Below, one piece after another: positions 56,777 through 64,000 of a DNA stretch of 64,000 nucleotides; within the stretch, counting starts at the first letter, position 1, and each line of letters opens with the position of its first letter. The stretch is from DAIOEK01 sp963721445 (GTDB lineage: Bacteria; Chloroflexota; Anaerolineae; Anaerolineales; Anaerolineaceae). A program made the translations under genes and the position numbers. Where the stretch lies: the NCBI GenBank assembly GCA_963721445.1, contig CAVRIZ010000008.1:558001-622000 (forward strand), given 5' to 3'. Under the pieces are notes generated by a model, which made no database searches, was not told the origin of the DNA, and saw only the letters and a program-made list of their open reading frames with translations.

Positions 56777-57121
56777 TCAGGCAGGATTCTTATTCGAGTC
56801 TGGTGGTTCATCTTTCATAACCACCAGTGCGGGTTTAAGTGTGACCGCAAAATCAGCTAACCGTAGACGGTCTTCTTCCGTTAATTCTGTTCGTAGTGCA
56901 CTTGCCAGAGGACCTTTGAGGGCTTTCTCCCAACAGGTTAAATGGTCGTGCAGGTAAGCGCCCCTACCATTCAGTTTTCCGGTACGATCCACAAACACGC
57001 CTTCGGTAGTTCTAACAATTCGGATCAAGCTCCGTTTGAATAGAACCTGCCTGCAGCCTACGCATGTCCGCTGCGGGATATGTTTGCCTGGGTGTGATGA
57101 TTTTCCAGTTTTACCAGCCAT
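56777..57121 (-). CDS. ylxR: YlxR family RNA-binding protein
   Basis: 114 residues. RTCVGCRQVLFKRSLIRIVR and GRGAYLHDHLTCWEKALK are the DUF448/YlxR motif, with the characteristic GRGAY. Binds RNA and can affect RNase P. It lies between nusA (33 bases upstream) and infB (123-base gap), the normal place. The extra C-terminal segment after about residue 90 is not part of the domain. Confidence 0.92.
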   Translation of the reverse strand: MAGKTGKSSHPGKHIPQRTCVGCRQVLFKRSLIRIVRTTEGVFVDRTGKLNGRGAYLHDHLTCWEKALKGPLASALRTELTEEDRLRLADFAVTLKPALVVMKDEPPDSNKNPA

Positions 57122-57154
57122 CTTTCAACCCGCTCTTCTATCAGCTCGATAGAT

Positions 57155-59041
57155 TTACCAGTCTCCCCATGTGTCACCGCCTCGTTTATGCTTTTTATGG
57201 ACGAGGACAACATCACGATCGGGGTCATATTCAACTTCGGTATGTTTCTTCTTTTTCTTCTTACCGCCCGCTTTCTTGGCCGCATCGGATAAGTCTTCTT
57301 CTTCCTCCGGTGGCGTGGTCACTTCAAATACTTCCGGGCGCATGGCAAAGATCTTATCCAGATCAGCGGGGAGTTCTTCTTCCACTTCTTCGATTACAGG
57401 TGCGCCGACTGGTTCGGGTTTCACCTCAACAACTTCAGGTATCGCTTCAGTTACCAGTTCAACAGTGGGAGAAACGACTACTGCATCCAAAACCGGTTCT
57501 TCAACTACCTCAGCAGCTTCTGCAACTGGTTCTTCTTCCACCGGTATCAGTTTTCGAGCAGCCAGGGCTTCTTCTATCTCAGACATACCCTTCGGGCTCA
57601 TTCCCTGCAAGGCGAGGACAATATCACTATCCATTCGAATTTGAACTGCAAGATCACCTGCGGTCATGAAACCAGCATCCAATAATATCCCGGTTACATG
57701 GTCTGAGAGTTTGAGTTCATCGACTGGGGTCTCAAATGCACTGGGTGGCAGAAGTTGAATTACCTGCTGACGTTTCAAATCTTCAGGTTTCTTTTCAGCC
57801 AACCTGCGGATCGCGGTTTTCCGTTCAACCCGGTCAATGAAGCGGGTTAGCAGATCGGTTTCATCGATCCCAAGCGGGCGTCCTTCCCGTTTCTTGGCAA
57901 GGGCGGCTTCCACGAGGGGAACCATATCCGCTTCTGCTTCTGCGATCGCGGCATATTCTGGATCATCGCGCAATTTAGTGAGTGAATCCTGGGCAGCTTC
58001 ATCCAGTTTCTTGATATCAATTCGCCATCCGGTTAGTTTAGCTGCCAGACGTGCATTCTGACCATCCCGGCCAATAGCCAGGCTGAGTTGATCCTCGGGG
58101 ACAACGACCGTTGCCGTTTTCCCGCCATCTGCCAGATCGTTCAGGTACACCCCGTTGACACGCGCCGGGCTGATTGCTTTTGCAATGTAGACCGCCGGAT
58201 CGTTACTCCACTCAATGACATCGATTTTTTCGTCGTGTAATTCCCGAACAATCGCCTGAATGCGTACTCCTCGAATGCCCACACAAGCGCCTACCGGATC
58301 AATGCCTTGCTGGGTTGCCGCTACAGCAACCTTGGCACGTTGACCAGGTTCGCGTGCGATGGAACGGATTTCGACCACACCATGATAGATCTCAGGTACT
58401 TCCGTTTCGAGCAGACGCCGCAGGAAATTGCGATGTGCCCTGGATAGGATGATCTGAGGACCGCGGGATGAGTCTTTTACTTCCAACAGAATTGCACGGA
58501 CTCGTTCGTGAACGCGGAAACGCTCACCGGGGATCATTTCTTTCTTGGGAAGTGTTCCCTCTGCTTTTAGGTCCATCCCGATGGTGGTAGCCATGGCATT
58601 GACTGCCTGAACAACTCCATTGGTGATCTCGCCGATTTGTTTATTAAAGTATTCCATCTGTGCAGAACGTTCCGCTTCGCGGATGCGTTGCTGAATGACC
58701 TGGCGCGCTGTCTGTGCAGCCACCCGGCCGAAGTCGCGCGGGGTAGATTCGACGATAACAAGATCGCCTAATTCTGCCTCTGGAGTGACCAGCCTGGCGG
58801 CGTCCAGCTCCACTTCGGTTGATTCATTTTTTACTGATTCGACCACTTCTTTTTCGGCGAAAACAGTGACGCGACCGGTCTCTGGATCAATTTTCGCTTC
58901 GACATGCTGTGCATTGGAGGCATTAACAGCACGGCGATACGCGGAAACCATCGCTGATTCCAACGCTTTCAGAATCACTTCCTTTGGAAGTTGTTTTTCC
59001 TCCAGCACTTCATTGAAAGCCAGCACGAATTCGTTCTTCAT
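57155..59041 (-). CDS. nusA: Transcription termination/antitermination factor NusA, extended C-terminus
   Basis: 628 residues. N-terminal domain binds RNA polymerase (EFVLAFNEVLEEKQLPKEVI), then S1 (GVVQAVNAMATTIGMDL region), KH1/KH2 with GVRIQAIVRELHDEKIDVIEWS and LSLAIGRDGQNARLAAKLTGWRIDIK. After about residue 360 come helices, a helix-hairpin-helix-like region (LSDHVTGILLDAGFMTAGDLA), an acidic Glu/Pro/Val segment (about 505-570) and a Lys-rich basic tail (AGGKKKKKK). rimP, normally directly upstream, is absent. Confidence 0.95.
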   Translation of the reverse strand: MKNEFVLAFNEVLEEKQLPKEVILKALESAMVSAYRRAVNASNAQHVEAKIDPETGRVTVFAEKEVVESVKNESTEVELDAARLVTPEAELGDLVIVESTPRDFGRVAAQTARQVIQQRIREAERSAQMEYFNKQIGEITNGVVQAVNAMATTIGMDLKAEGTLPKKEMIPGERFRVHERVRAILLEVKDSSRGPQIILSRAHRNFLRRLLETEVPEIYHGVVEIRSIAREPGQRAKVAVAATQQGIDPVGACVGIRGVRIQAIVRELHDEKIDVIEWSNDPAVYIAKAISPARVNGVYLNDLADGGKTATVVVPEDQLSLAIGRDGQNARLAAKLTGWRIDIKKLDEAAQDSLTKLRDDPEYAAIAEAEADMVPLVEAALAKKREGRPLGIDETDLLTRFIDRVERKTAIRRLAEKKPEDLKRQQVIQLLPPSAFETPVDELKLSDHVTGILLDAGFMTAGDLAVQIRMDSDIVLALQGMSPKGMSEIEEALAARKLIPVEEEPVAEAAEVVEEPVLDAVVVSPTVELVTEAIPEVVEVKPEPVGAPVIEEVEEELPADLDKIFAMRPEVFEVTTPPEEEEDLSDAAKKAGGKKKKKKHTEVEYDPDRDVVLVHKKHKRGGDTWGDW

Positions 59042-59086
59042 TTCTTACTCTCTCCACATTGTTACTGAGGTTAATAATACGCAGAA

Positions 59087-59105
59087 AAGTGGGGGTCACC
59101 CACTT
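59087..59105 (-). promoter_or_regulatory. Inverted repeat in the nusA leader
   Basis: Perfect 7-base arms AAGTGGG/CCCACTT with a 5-base loop (59087-59105), 46 bases before the nusA start. On the minus strand it is followed by TTCTGCG, so it is not a strong terminator; an attenuator or protein site is possible. Confidence 0.35.
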
Positions 59106-59263
59106 TCCAATGAAGGCAGTATCGACAATTACCATTAACAATTCTATTTTAATGCAGAACAGGAACAGACGCAAGGGATAATACGCTGCACATATCTTTT
59201 TTTTATGCAAAAATCGGATAAATCGGTATCTCCATAGCATAATTTTGAATATTAATCATACTT

Positions 59264-59294
59264 TTGGAAAATTCGGAGATCAACACTGTATAAT
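59264..59294 (+). promoter_or_regulatory. Promoter of the GH13 gene
   Basis: TTGGAA (59264-59269), 19 bases, perfect TATAAT (59289-59294). The leader of about 22 bases contains GAGGAG before the ATG. Confidence 0.55.
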
Positions 59295-59322
59295 AATTAT
59301 CAATTCAAAGAATGAGGAGTCT

Positions 59323-60927
59323 ATGAAACCCGACTTTCTCTGGTGGCGAGATGGTGTGATTTACCAGATCTATCCCCGTTCATTTTGCGACAGCAATGGT
59401 GATGGAATTGGCGATCTGCCAGGAATTATCTCCAAACTGGGTTACCTGCAAAAGTTGGGGGTGGATGCCATCTGGTTGTCACCGATCTACCCCAGTCCGG
59501 ATAAAGATTTTGGATATGACATCAGCGACTATGAAAACATCGATCCGCAGTATGGCACACTATCCGATTTCGATCAGCTTGTGAAAGAAGCGCATCAAAG
59601 GGAGATCCGGGTAATTTTAGATGGGGTTTTCAACCATACATCCGATCAGCATCCCTGGTTCCAACAATCCCGTTCAAATACACAAAATCCTTTTCGCGAA
59701 TGGTATTACTGGCGTCCTCCATCCCCAGGAGGAAGCTATCCAAATAACTGGCAATCGGTCTTCGGAGGGGACGGTTGGGAATATGATCCTTCTACCGAAG
59801 AGTTCCATTTCCACCTTTTTTTGAAAGAGCAACCCGATCTTAATTGGCACAATCCTTCTGTTCCTCACGCAATTCTAAAAGTGATGCAGTTCTGGCTGGA
59901 GCGAGGGGTTGATGGATTCAGGTTGGATGTGTTCAATGCCTACTATAAACACAAAGACCTGCCGGATAATCCACCCAAACTTGGTATCCGCGGATTTGAC
60001 CGTCAGCGCCATATTCATGATATTTCTCAACCAGAAATGATGCCATTTTTATCTGATTTGCGGAGTCTTCTTAATGCCTACCCGGAAAGGTATGCCATCG
60101 GGGAGACCTTTCTGGAGCCGCCTGAAAACACAGCCCGATACGTAGGAGAAAATGCTCTCCACGGGGCATTCAATTTCGATTTTCTCAATCAACCCTGGAA
60201 GGCAGACCGGTTTCTCAAATCAATTCAAACATGGGAAGAATCACTGGGAGAAGACCGTTGGCCAAATTATGTATTGAATAACCACGATGAGCCACGATCC
60301 ACAACTCGCTATCGGATGCCGGACGATGACGCGCAGGCCAAGCTGGCTGCCATGCTGCTACTTACGCTACGTGGTACTCCTTTTCTCTATTATGGAGAAG
60401 AGATTGGGATGCGCGATATCCGCTTATCACGAAAAGAAATTGTCGACCCACCTGGAAAAAAATATTGGCCAATCTATATAGGCAGAGATGGTTGCCGGAG
60501 CCCAATGCAATGGAACAATACTCCACATGCTGGCTTTAGTTCAGGGAATTCCTGGTTACCGATCCACCCCAATTATCGAAACCGAAATGTGGAAAAACAA
60601 AGTACTGATCCTTTTTCACTACTGTGTTTTTATCAGAAAATGATGCAGTTCAGGAAGAACAATCCGGTTTTACAGCATGGGAGATGGCAATCGCTGGAAA
60701 ACAATGCAGGAAACACCCTGACTTATTTTCGCGAAGACGCCGAAACGCGGTTATTTATCGCGCTCAATTTTAGCCCTAAGGATATAAAACTTTCTCTGCC
60801 AGATTTGGATAAGGCATGGAAATTCAAATTTAGTAATTTACAATTTGAAACTTCCAACTTCTCAGGCCAAATCAGAATAACTGGTTTCCAGGGAGCAATT
60901 TTTGAACAGGAGATCCTAACGCCGTAA
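59323..60927 (+). CDS. GH13 alpha-glucosidase
   Basis: 534 residues, alpha-amylase family TIM barrel, intracellular (no signal peptide). The start at 59323 has GAGGAG upstream; the longer reading to 59245 has no family match. Motifs are DGVFNHTSDQHPWF, GVDGFRLDVFNAYYKH (nucleophile Asp), AIGETFLEPP (acid/base Glu) and VLNNHDEPRSTTRY (transition-state Asp). The general plan (NSNGDGIGDLPGI, IGRDGCRSPMQWNNTPHAGFS) is that of oligo-1,6-glucosidase/alpha-glucosidase/trehalose-acting enzymes; substrate not fixed. The next gene starts 37 bases downstream on the same strand. Confidence 0.93.
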   Translation: MKPDFLWWRDGVIYQIYPRSFCDSNGDGIGDLPGIISKLGYLQKLGVDAIWLSPIYPSPDKDFGYDISDYENIDPQYGTLSDFDQLVKEAHQREIRVILDGVFNHTSDQHPWFQQSRSNTQNPFREWYYWRPPSPGGSYPNNWQSVFGGDGWEYDPSTEEFHFHLFLKEQPDLNWHNPSVPHAILKVMQFWLERGVDGFRLDVFNAYYKHKDLPDNPPKLGIRGFDRQRHIHDISQPEMMPFLSDLRSLLNAYPERYAIGETFLEPPENTARYVGENALHGAFNFDFLNQPWKADRFLKSIQTWEESLGEDRWPNYVLNNHDEPRSTTRYRMPDDDAQAKLAAMLLLTLRGTPFLYYGEEIGMRDIRLSRKEIVDPPGKKYWPIYIGRDGCRSPMQWNNTPHAGFSSGNSWLPIHPNYRNRNVEKQSTDPFSLLCFYQKMMQFRKNNPVLQHGRWQSLENNAGNTLTYFREDAETRLFIALNFSPKDIKLSLPDLDKAWKFKFSNLQFETSNFSGQIRITGFQGAIFEQEILTP

Positions 60928-60964
60928 CGATGGGGATTTTCTAAGTTGGAGCCAAGGATTTTAA

Positions 60965-63214
60965 ATGGATACCAGTGATTTTTTAAGAAAGTTCGGTCCA
61001 ATCCTAAATCCATATGTATTGGGTGAAGATATCGCCCGTCACCGTCCCCTCGATCGTTACCTTCCACCATTACCTGTAGGGATGGCGGCAAAACTTCTAC
61101 CAGATCCCGTGACTACTTCCGGATGGCTATTTGATCCATTCGGACAATCTCCCGATCTATTGATCGAACTGGCTCGGGCAGGCTGGAAAATACTTGTTTG
61201 CCTGAACAACCCGATTCTCAGGTTGATGCTTGAATTACTCTCGCATCCACCTACACCAGACGAAGTATCTCATTGCGCTGCGATACTTGCCTCTTCTTCC
61301 AAAGGCGGCCAGCGATTGGAGCAACATCTTCAAGGACTGTATACTACCCAATGCAGAGACTGCCGGTGCAGCCTGACCGCGGATACCTATCTGTGGGAGC
61401 GTGGCTTTGAAAAACCATATGCGGTCGTGTATCGTTGTCCCAATTGCGGTAGTCAAGGGGAATTTCCGTTATTACCGGTTGATGAACAAGCATTAGCGGA
61501 GAGCCAGCGAAATTCGCTTCCCCGGGCATGGGCAATTGAAAAGATTGCTCCACCGGGTGATCCACTCCGTGACGATGCCAGCGAGGTTGTAAACAGCCAT
61601 CTCGAGCGTCCATTATATTTCCTGTTCACGTTGCTTAATCGTCTTCAATCCATTTCGCTTTCCGTAAGGGAGAGACAGATCATCAATGGCATTTTGTTGG
61701 ATGTTCTGGATGATGCCACACCGATTCATCAGATTGGTCATTCAATCCCGCGTCCCCGCCAATTTATGATTCCAGTGCGATTTCATGAGCATAACTTATG
61801 GAATTCATTTGAACAATCAGTTCAGCATTGGAATAATACGGAGGAAGCGGTTCGATTAACTACCTATCCGGAGCTGCCAGATGGGCCGGGTATATGCCAG
61901 TATCTCGGACGCGTCCGCGACCTGGCGGAAAAACCTTTTCCGATGCCCATTCACGAAGTGTTCACTATCCTGCCCAGACCGAACCAGGCATTCTGGACAT
62001 TATCCGCGATTTGGTCTGCCTGGCTGCTTGGTCGGGAAGAAGCCAGCCCGATGGCACAGGTTATCGCTCGCAGAAGATATGATTGGAACTGGCATACCAA
62101 TGCCCTGACCCAGGTGTTCCATATTGTCTCGAAAATTGTTCCAGCCCAGACCCACATCCAGGTTTTACTTCCTGAGTTGGAGCCACCTTTCCTTGTCAGT
62201 GCATTTGATTCAGTACCTCTGGCGGGGTATGAATGTGTAAACGTAGCCATTCGCACTGAAGATGAGCTTGCGCAGACAGCCTGGAGAACCACTCCGAAAA
62301 ATAAAGATCAATCTACTTCCATATTATCGCCACACGCCCAAAAATCTTCCATCGATTATCTGGTTGAAAAAGGCGAACCTGGAGAATATATGGATATGAC
62401 CTGTGCCGCCATCCTGGGTATCCATCAGGATGCCCAGCTTCCTGTCGATCTACCTATGACCACATTGTTGCAACAGTTAAAGGCTGCATTTTCAAATCCG
62501 ATCCACTTCAGACATTTTGGACACGGTGAACAAACATTGGAAAGCGGTCATTGGATGCTGAAAAATCCGCCTGAAGGAAGCATAAGCCAGGCGGATCGTC
62601 TCGAAGAAGCCGCAATCAGACTGCTTTCTTCCGGTCGATCAATGACCATTCGGGAATTGGAAACCGAATTGCGAACACAAATTAAACCGATATTTTCTCC
62701 TATACGTGAATATCTGCTGCATATCCTTGAATCATATGCAGAAGAGGAATCACCCGGTTTGAATAAATGGATCATCAAAGTAAATGAACATCCGACGCTT
62801 CGAAAATCGGATCAAAAAACAATCCGTGGGATGATCGCCAATCTGGGAAAACAATTTGGATTGGATCCCTGCCATACCGACCAGAGTGTTGACTGGTGTG
62901 ATATAGCCTCGGGAACTCCCTTGTACCGGTTTTACATTTTAGCGAATGCTCAATTCAATCAATTCATAACAACTGGAGAATTGTCTCCCCCATTGCAAAT
63001 ACTCGTCATACCCGGCAGTCGTTCCAACCTGGCCGCATACAAAAGGCAGCAGAATCCATGGCTTGATGAGCAATTACGGGATGGCTGGCATATTATCAAG
63101 TATCGGCATATCACCCGGCTGGTTGAAAACCCAATGTTAACCAGGGAAGTTTTCGATTTGTTGTTGGATAACGATCCTACAGAATATCAACCTTTACAGA
63201 TGCAGTTGTTATAA
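60965..63214 (+). CDS. Large protein with degenerate DNA-methyltransferase-like fold and zinc ribbon
   Basis: 749 residues; I do not recognise it as a named family. Residues 54-85 (WLFDPFGQSPDLLIELARAG and, after it, CLNNPI) resemble SAM-binding motif I of N6-adenine methyltransferases (DPFxGSGTT...D.NP) but lack the GSGTT. A zinc ribbon follows (C130-x2-C133 and CPNCG at 158-162), as in DUF1156-type adenine methylases. At 336-349 ILPRPNQAFWTLSAIW is where the catalytic DPPY and following FF.VWL helix would be; DPPY is absent. HIQVLLPELEPPFLVSAFDS may be the motif X-like part. The final third (560-749) is unlike the fold. It could be an inactive, nucleic-acid-binding relative. Confidence 0.7.
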   Translation: MDTSDFLRKFGPILNPYVLGEDIARHRPLDRYLPPLPVGMAAKLLPDPVTTSGWLFDPFGQSPDLLIELARAGWKILVCLNNPILRLMLELLSHPPTPDEVSHCAAILASSSKGGQRLEQHLQGLYTTQCRDCRCSLTADTYLWERGFEKPYAVVYRCPNCGSQGEFPLLPVDEQALAESQRNSLPRAWAIEKIAPPGDPLRDDASEVVNSHLERPLYFLFTLLNRLQSISLSVRERQIINGILLDVLDDATPIHQIGHSIPRPRQFMIPVRFHEHNLWNSFEQSVQHWNNTEEAVRLTTYPELPDGPGICQYLGRVRDLAEKPFPMPIHEVFTILPRPNQAFWTLSAIWSAWLLGREEASPMAQVIARRRYDWNWHTNALTQVFHIVSKIVPAQTHIQVLLPELEPPFLVSAFDSVPLAGYECVNVAIRTEDELAQTAWRTTPKNKDQSTSILSPHAQKSSIDYLVEKGEPGEYMDMTCAAILGIHQDAQLPVDLPMTTLLQQLKAAFSNPIHFRHFGHGEQTLESGHWMLKNPPEGSISQADRLEEAAIRLLSSGRSMTIRELETELRTQIKPIFSPIREYLLHILESYAEEESPGLNKWIIKVNEHPTLRKSDQKTIRGMIANLGKQFGLDPCHTDQSVDWCDIASGTPLYRFYILANAQFNQFITTGELSPPLQILVIPGSRSNLAAYKRQQNPWLDEQLRDGWHIIKYRHITRLVENPMLTREVFDLLLDNDPTEYQPLQMQLL

Positions 63215-63224
63215 GGAAGTGCGA

Positions 63225-64000
63225 TTATCCACCAGGCAAGGTTGGTGTCTCACTGGGTACGGGTGTATCTGTCGGAATGATCGGAGTATCCGTCACAGTT
63301 GGAGGGATCACTTCTGTTGGTGTTAGCGTAAGGGTGGGCGTTGGAGTATCGGTTAAGGTCGGTGTCTGGGTGGGTGTTGGTGTAGGTACCTGAAGGTTCA
63401 ACTGGATAGTTTTCTCCGCATATCCACCTGTTTTATTAACCATGCGCAATTTTAACGTGATCACACCTGCGGGAATTTCTTCTAGATCCCAGCTATAGAT
63501 CACCTCGGGGTCACGGTATCGATTCGTATCCTCGTCAACCAAGACTTTCCATTTTGTTGGCTCATCACCAGTTCCATAAGACAGACTCACATTTTTATAC
63601 CCGTCGCCATCCGCTTCGATTTCAATTTCGAGCGGACTTTCAGTTACCCTTTGATTTTTCGATAGTCCTACAAATCTTAATGTCGCATGTGGGTCATCTG
63701 CGTTGCATTCACGCCCGGGCGTAAACAGATATGGCTTCTTAAATTTCATTGATTTCGCCCAGGATATTCCCTCATCCGTTTGTTTAATCCATTTTCTTGC
63801 CGTCGGGTCTTGAATGTTGATAGTAAACATTTCTTCAGTGAAATCACCACACACATCTGAAGCGCGCAGACCAGTCCAGGTGTCGATGATTTGGTTTTGC
63901 CAGAGATCCTGATCCTTCCCAAGGGGGGGTTGATCTCCCGTAAAGATCTCATCCCTGGTTTCCGGGCACCATTTCGATGGTTCAGTACCTGAAAACTCAC
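63225..64000 (-). CDS. Penicillin-binding protein C-terminus (5' truncated)
   Basis: The gene continues beyond the right edge; only the C-terminal ~258 residues are seen. The segment up to 63900 (GTEPSKWCPETRDEIFTGDQPPLGKDQDLWQ, in parts) resembles the region after the transpeptidase domain of class A PBPs in Chloroflexota. It is followed by an immunoglobulin-like module (about 63430-63700; VTESPLEIEIEADGDGYKNV) and a Thr/Pro-rich repeat tail (PTPTPTQTPTL...). Class A PBPs polymerise and crosslink peptidoglycan outside the membrane. The identification rests on this tail only, so an allied exported transglycosylase is possible. Confidence 0.6.
   Translation of the reverse strand, partial: EFSGTEPSKWCPETRDEIFTGDQPPLGKDQDLWQNQIIDTWTGLRASDVCGDFTEEMFTINIQDPTARKWIKQTDEGISWAKSMKFKKPYLFTPGRECNADDPHATLRFVGLSKNQRVTESPLEIEIEADGDGYKNVSLSYGTGDEPTKWKVLVDEDTNRYRDPEVIYSWDLEEIPAGVITLKLRMVNKTGGYAEKTIQLNLQVPTPTPTQTPTLTDTPTPTLTLTPTEVIPPTVTDTPIIPTDTPVPSETPTLPGG

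Noticed and set aside
57171..57644. Long Ser/Thr-rich plus-strand frame opposite nusA
   Set aside because: It is the antisense shadow of the acidic and Lys-rich nusA tail; no ribosome site and no motif.

Overview
This looks like a piece of a bacterial chromosome, most probably from an Anaerolineae-type member of the Chloroflexota. That assignment is inferred from gene content and style: lipoproteins and a PBP with Thr/Pro-rich (TPTPT) linkers, MoeA fused to a periplasmic-binding-like domain, a long two-half ThyX, a TtuA/ThiS pair, and a compact nusA-ylxR-infB-rbfA-nrnA-truB-ribF run. I see no rRNA, tRNA, CRISPR array, insertion sequence or prophage. The left edge cuts a MATE transporter and the right edge cuts a penicillin-binding protein.

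Layout. 1-9 kb: MATE exporter, DUF2807 lipoprotein, amidohydrolase, then a minus-strand set of winged-helix AAA+ ATPase, GDPD, threonine ammonia-lyase and a GH3-like exported membrane protein. 9-20 kb: GT2 glycosyltransferase, recJ, alr, tgt, uppP, a PstS-like lipoprotein, a ThiS-like carrier with TtuA, glnA, a 6S RNA, thpR, rsfS and bcp. 20-26 kb: a minus-strand set with an SDR, a UbiA-like protein, two MoeA proteins and a polysaccharide deacetylase. 26-36 kb: polar amino-acid ABC transporter, Ser/Thr kinase divergent from an FHA-winged-helix regulator, CpXC protein, histidine kinase, class III aminotransferase and MBL hydrolase. 36-45 kb: plsY, JAMM protease, membrane proteins, gyrB, M23 peptidase, a DNA-binding protein and small accessory genes. 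45-64 kb: Gfo/Idh oxidoreductase, OpgC-like acyltransferase, histidine kinase, DegV, DUF1295, DUF1475, tandem ThyX, the nusA-ribF translation cluster, a GH13 glucosidase, a large pseudo-methyltransferase-like protein and the PBP C-terminus.

How genes work together. tgt, ttuA with its sulfur carrier, and truB all modify tRNA. The carrier ends in Gly-Gly plus four residues, and a JAMM protease of the kind that trims such tails lies 21 kb away. glnA, the amino-acid ABC transporter and the 6S RNA point to nitrogen and growth-phase control. uppP, alr, OpgC and the PBP serve the cell envelope.

Sequence quality matters here. At least nine genes carry single-base frame breaks (ten sites, eight of them one-base insertions and two homopolymer deletions), and one more has an in-frame stop. 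I annotate these as single genes and give the break positions. This pattern suggests uncorrected read error more than gene decay. Several genes (alr, tgt, the GT2 gene, probably thpR) have a -10 box 6-7 bases before the start codon, so their mRNAs are probably leaderless.
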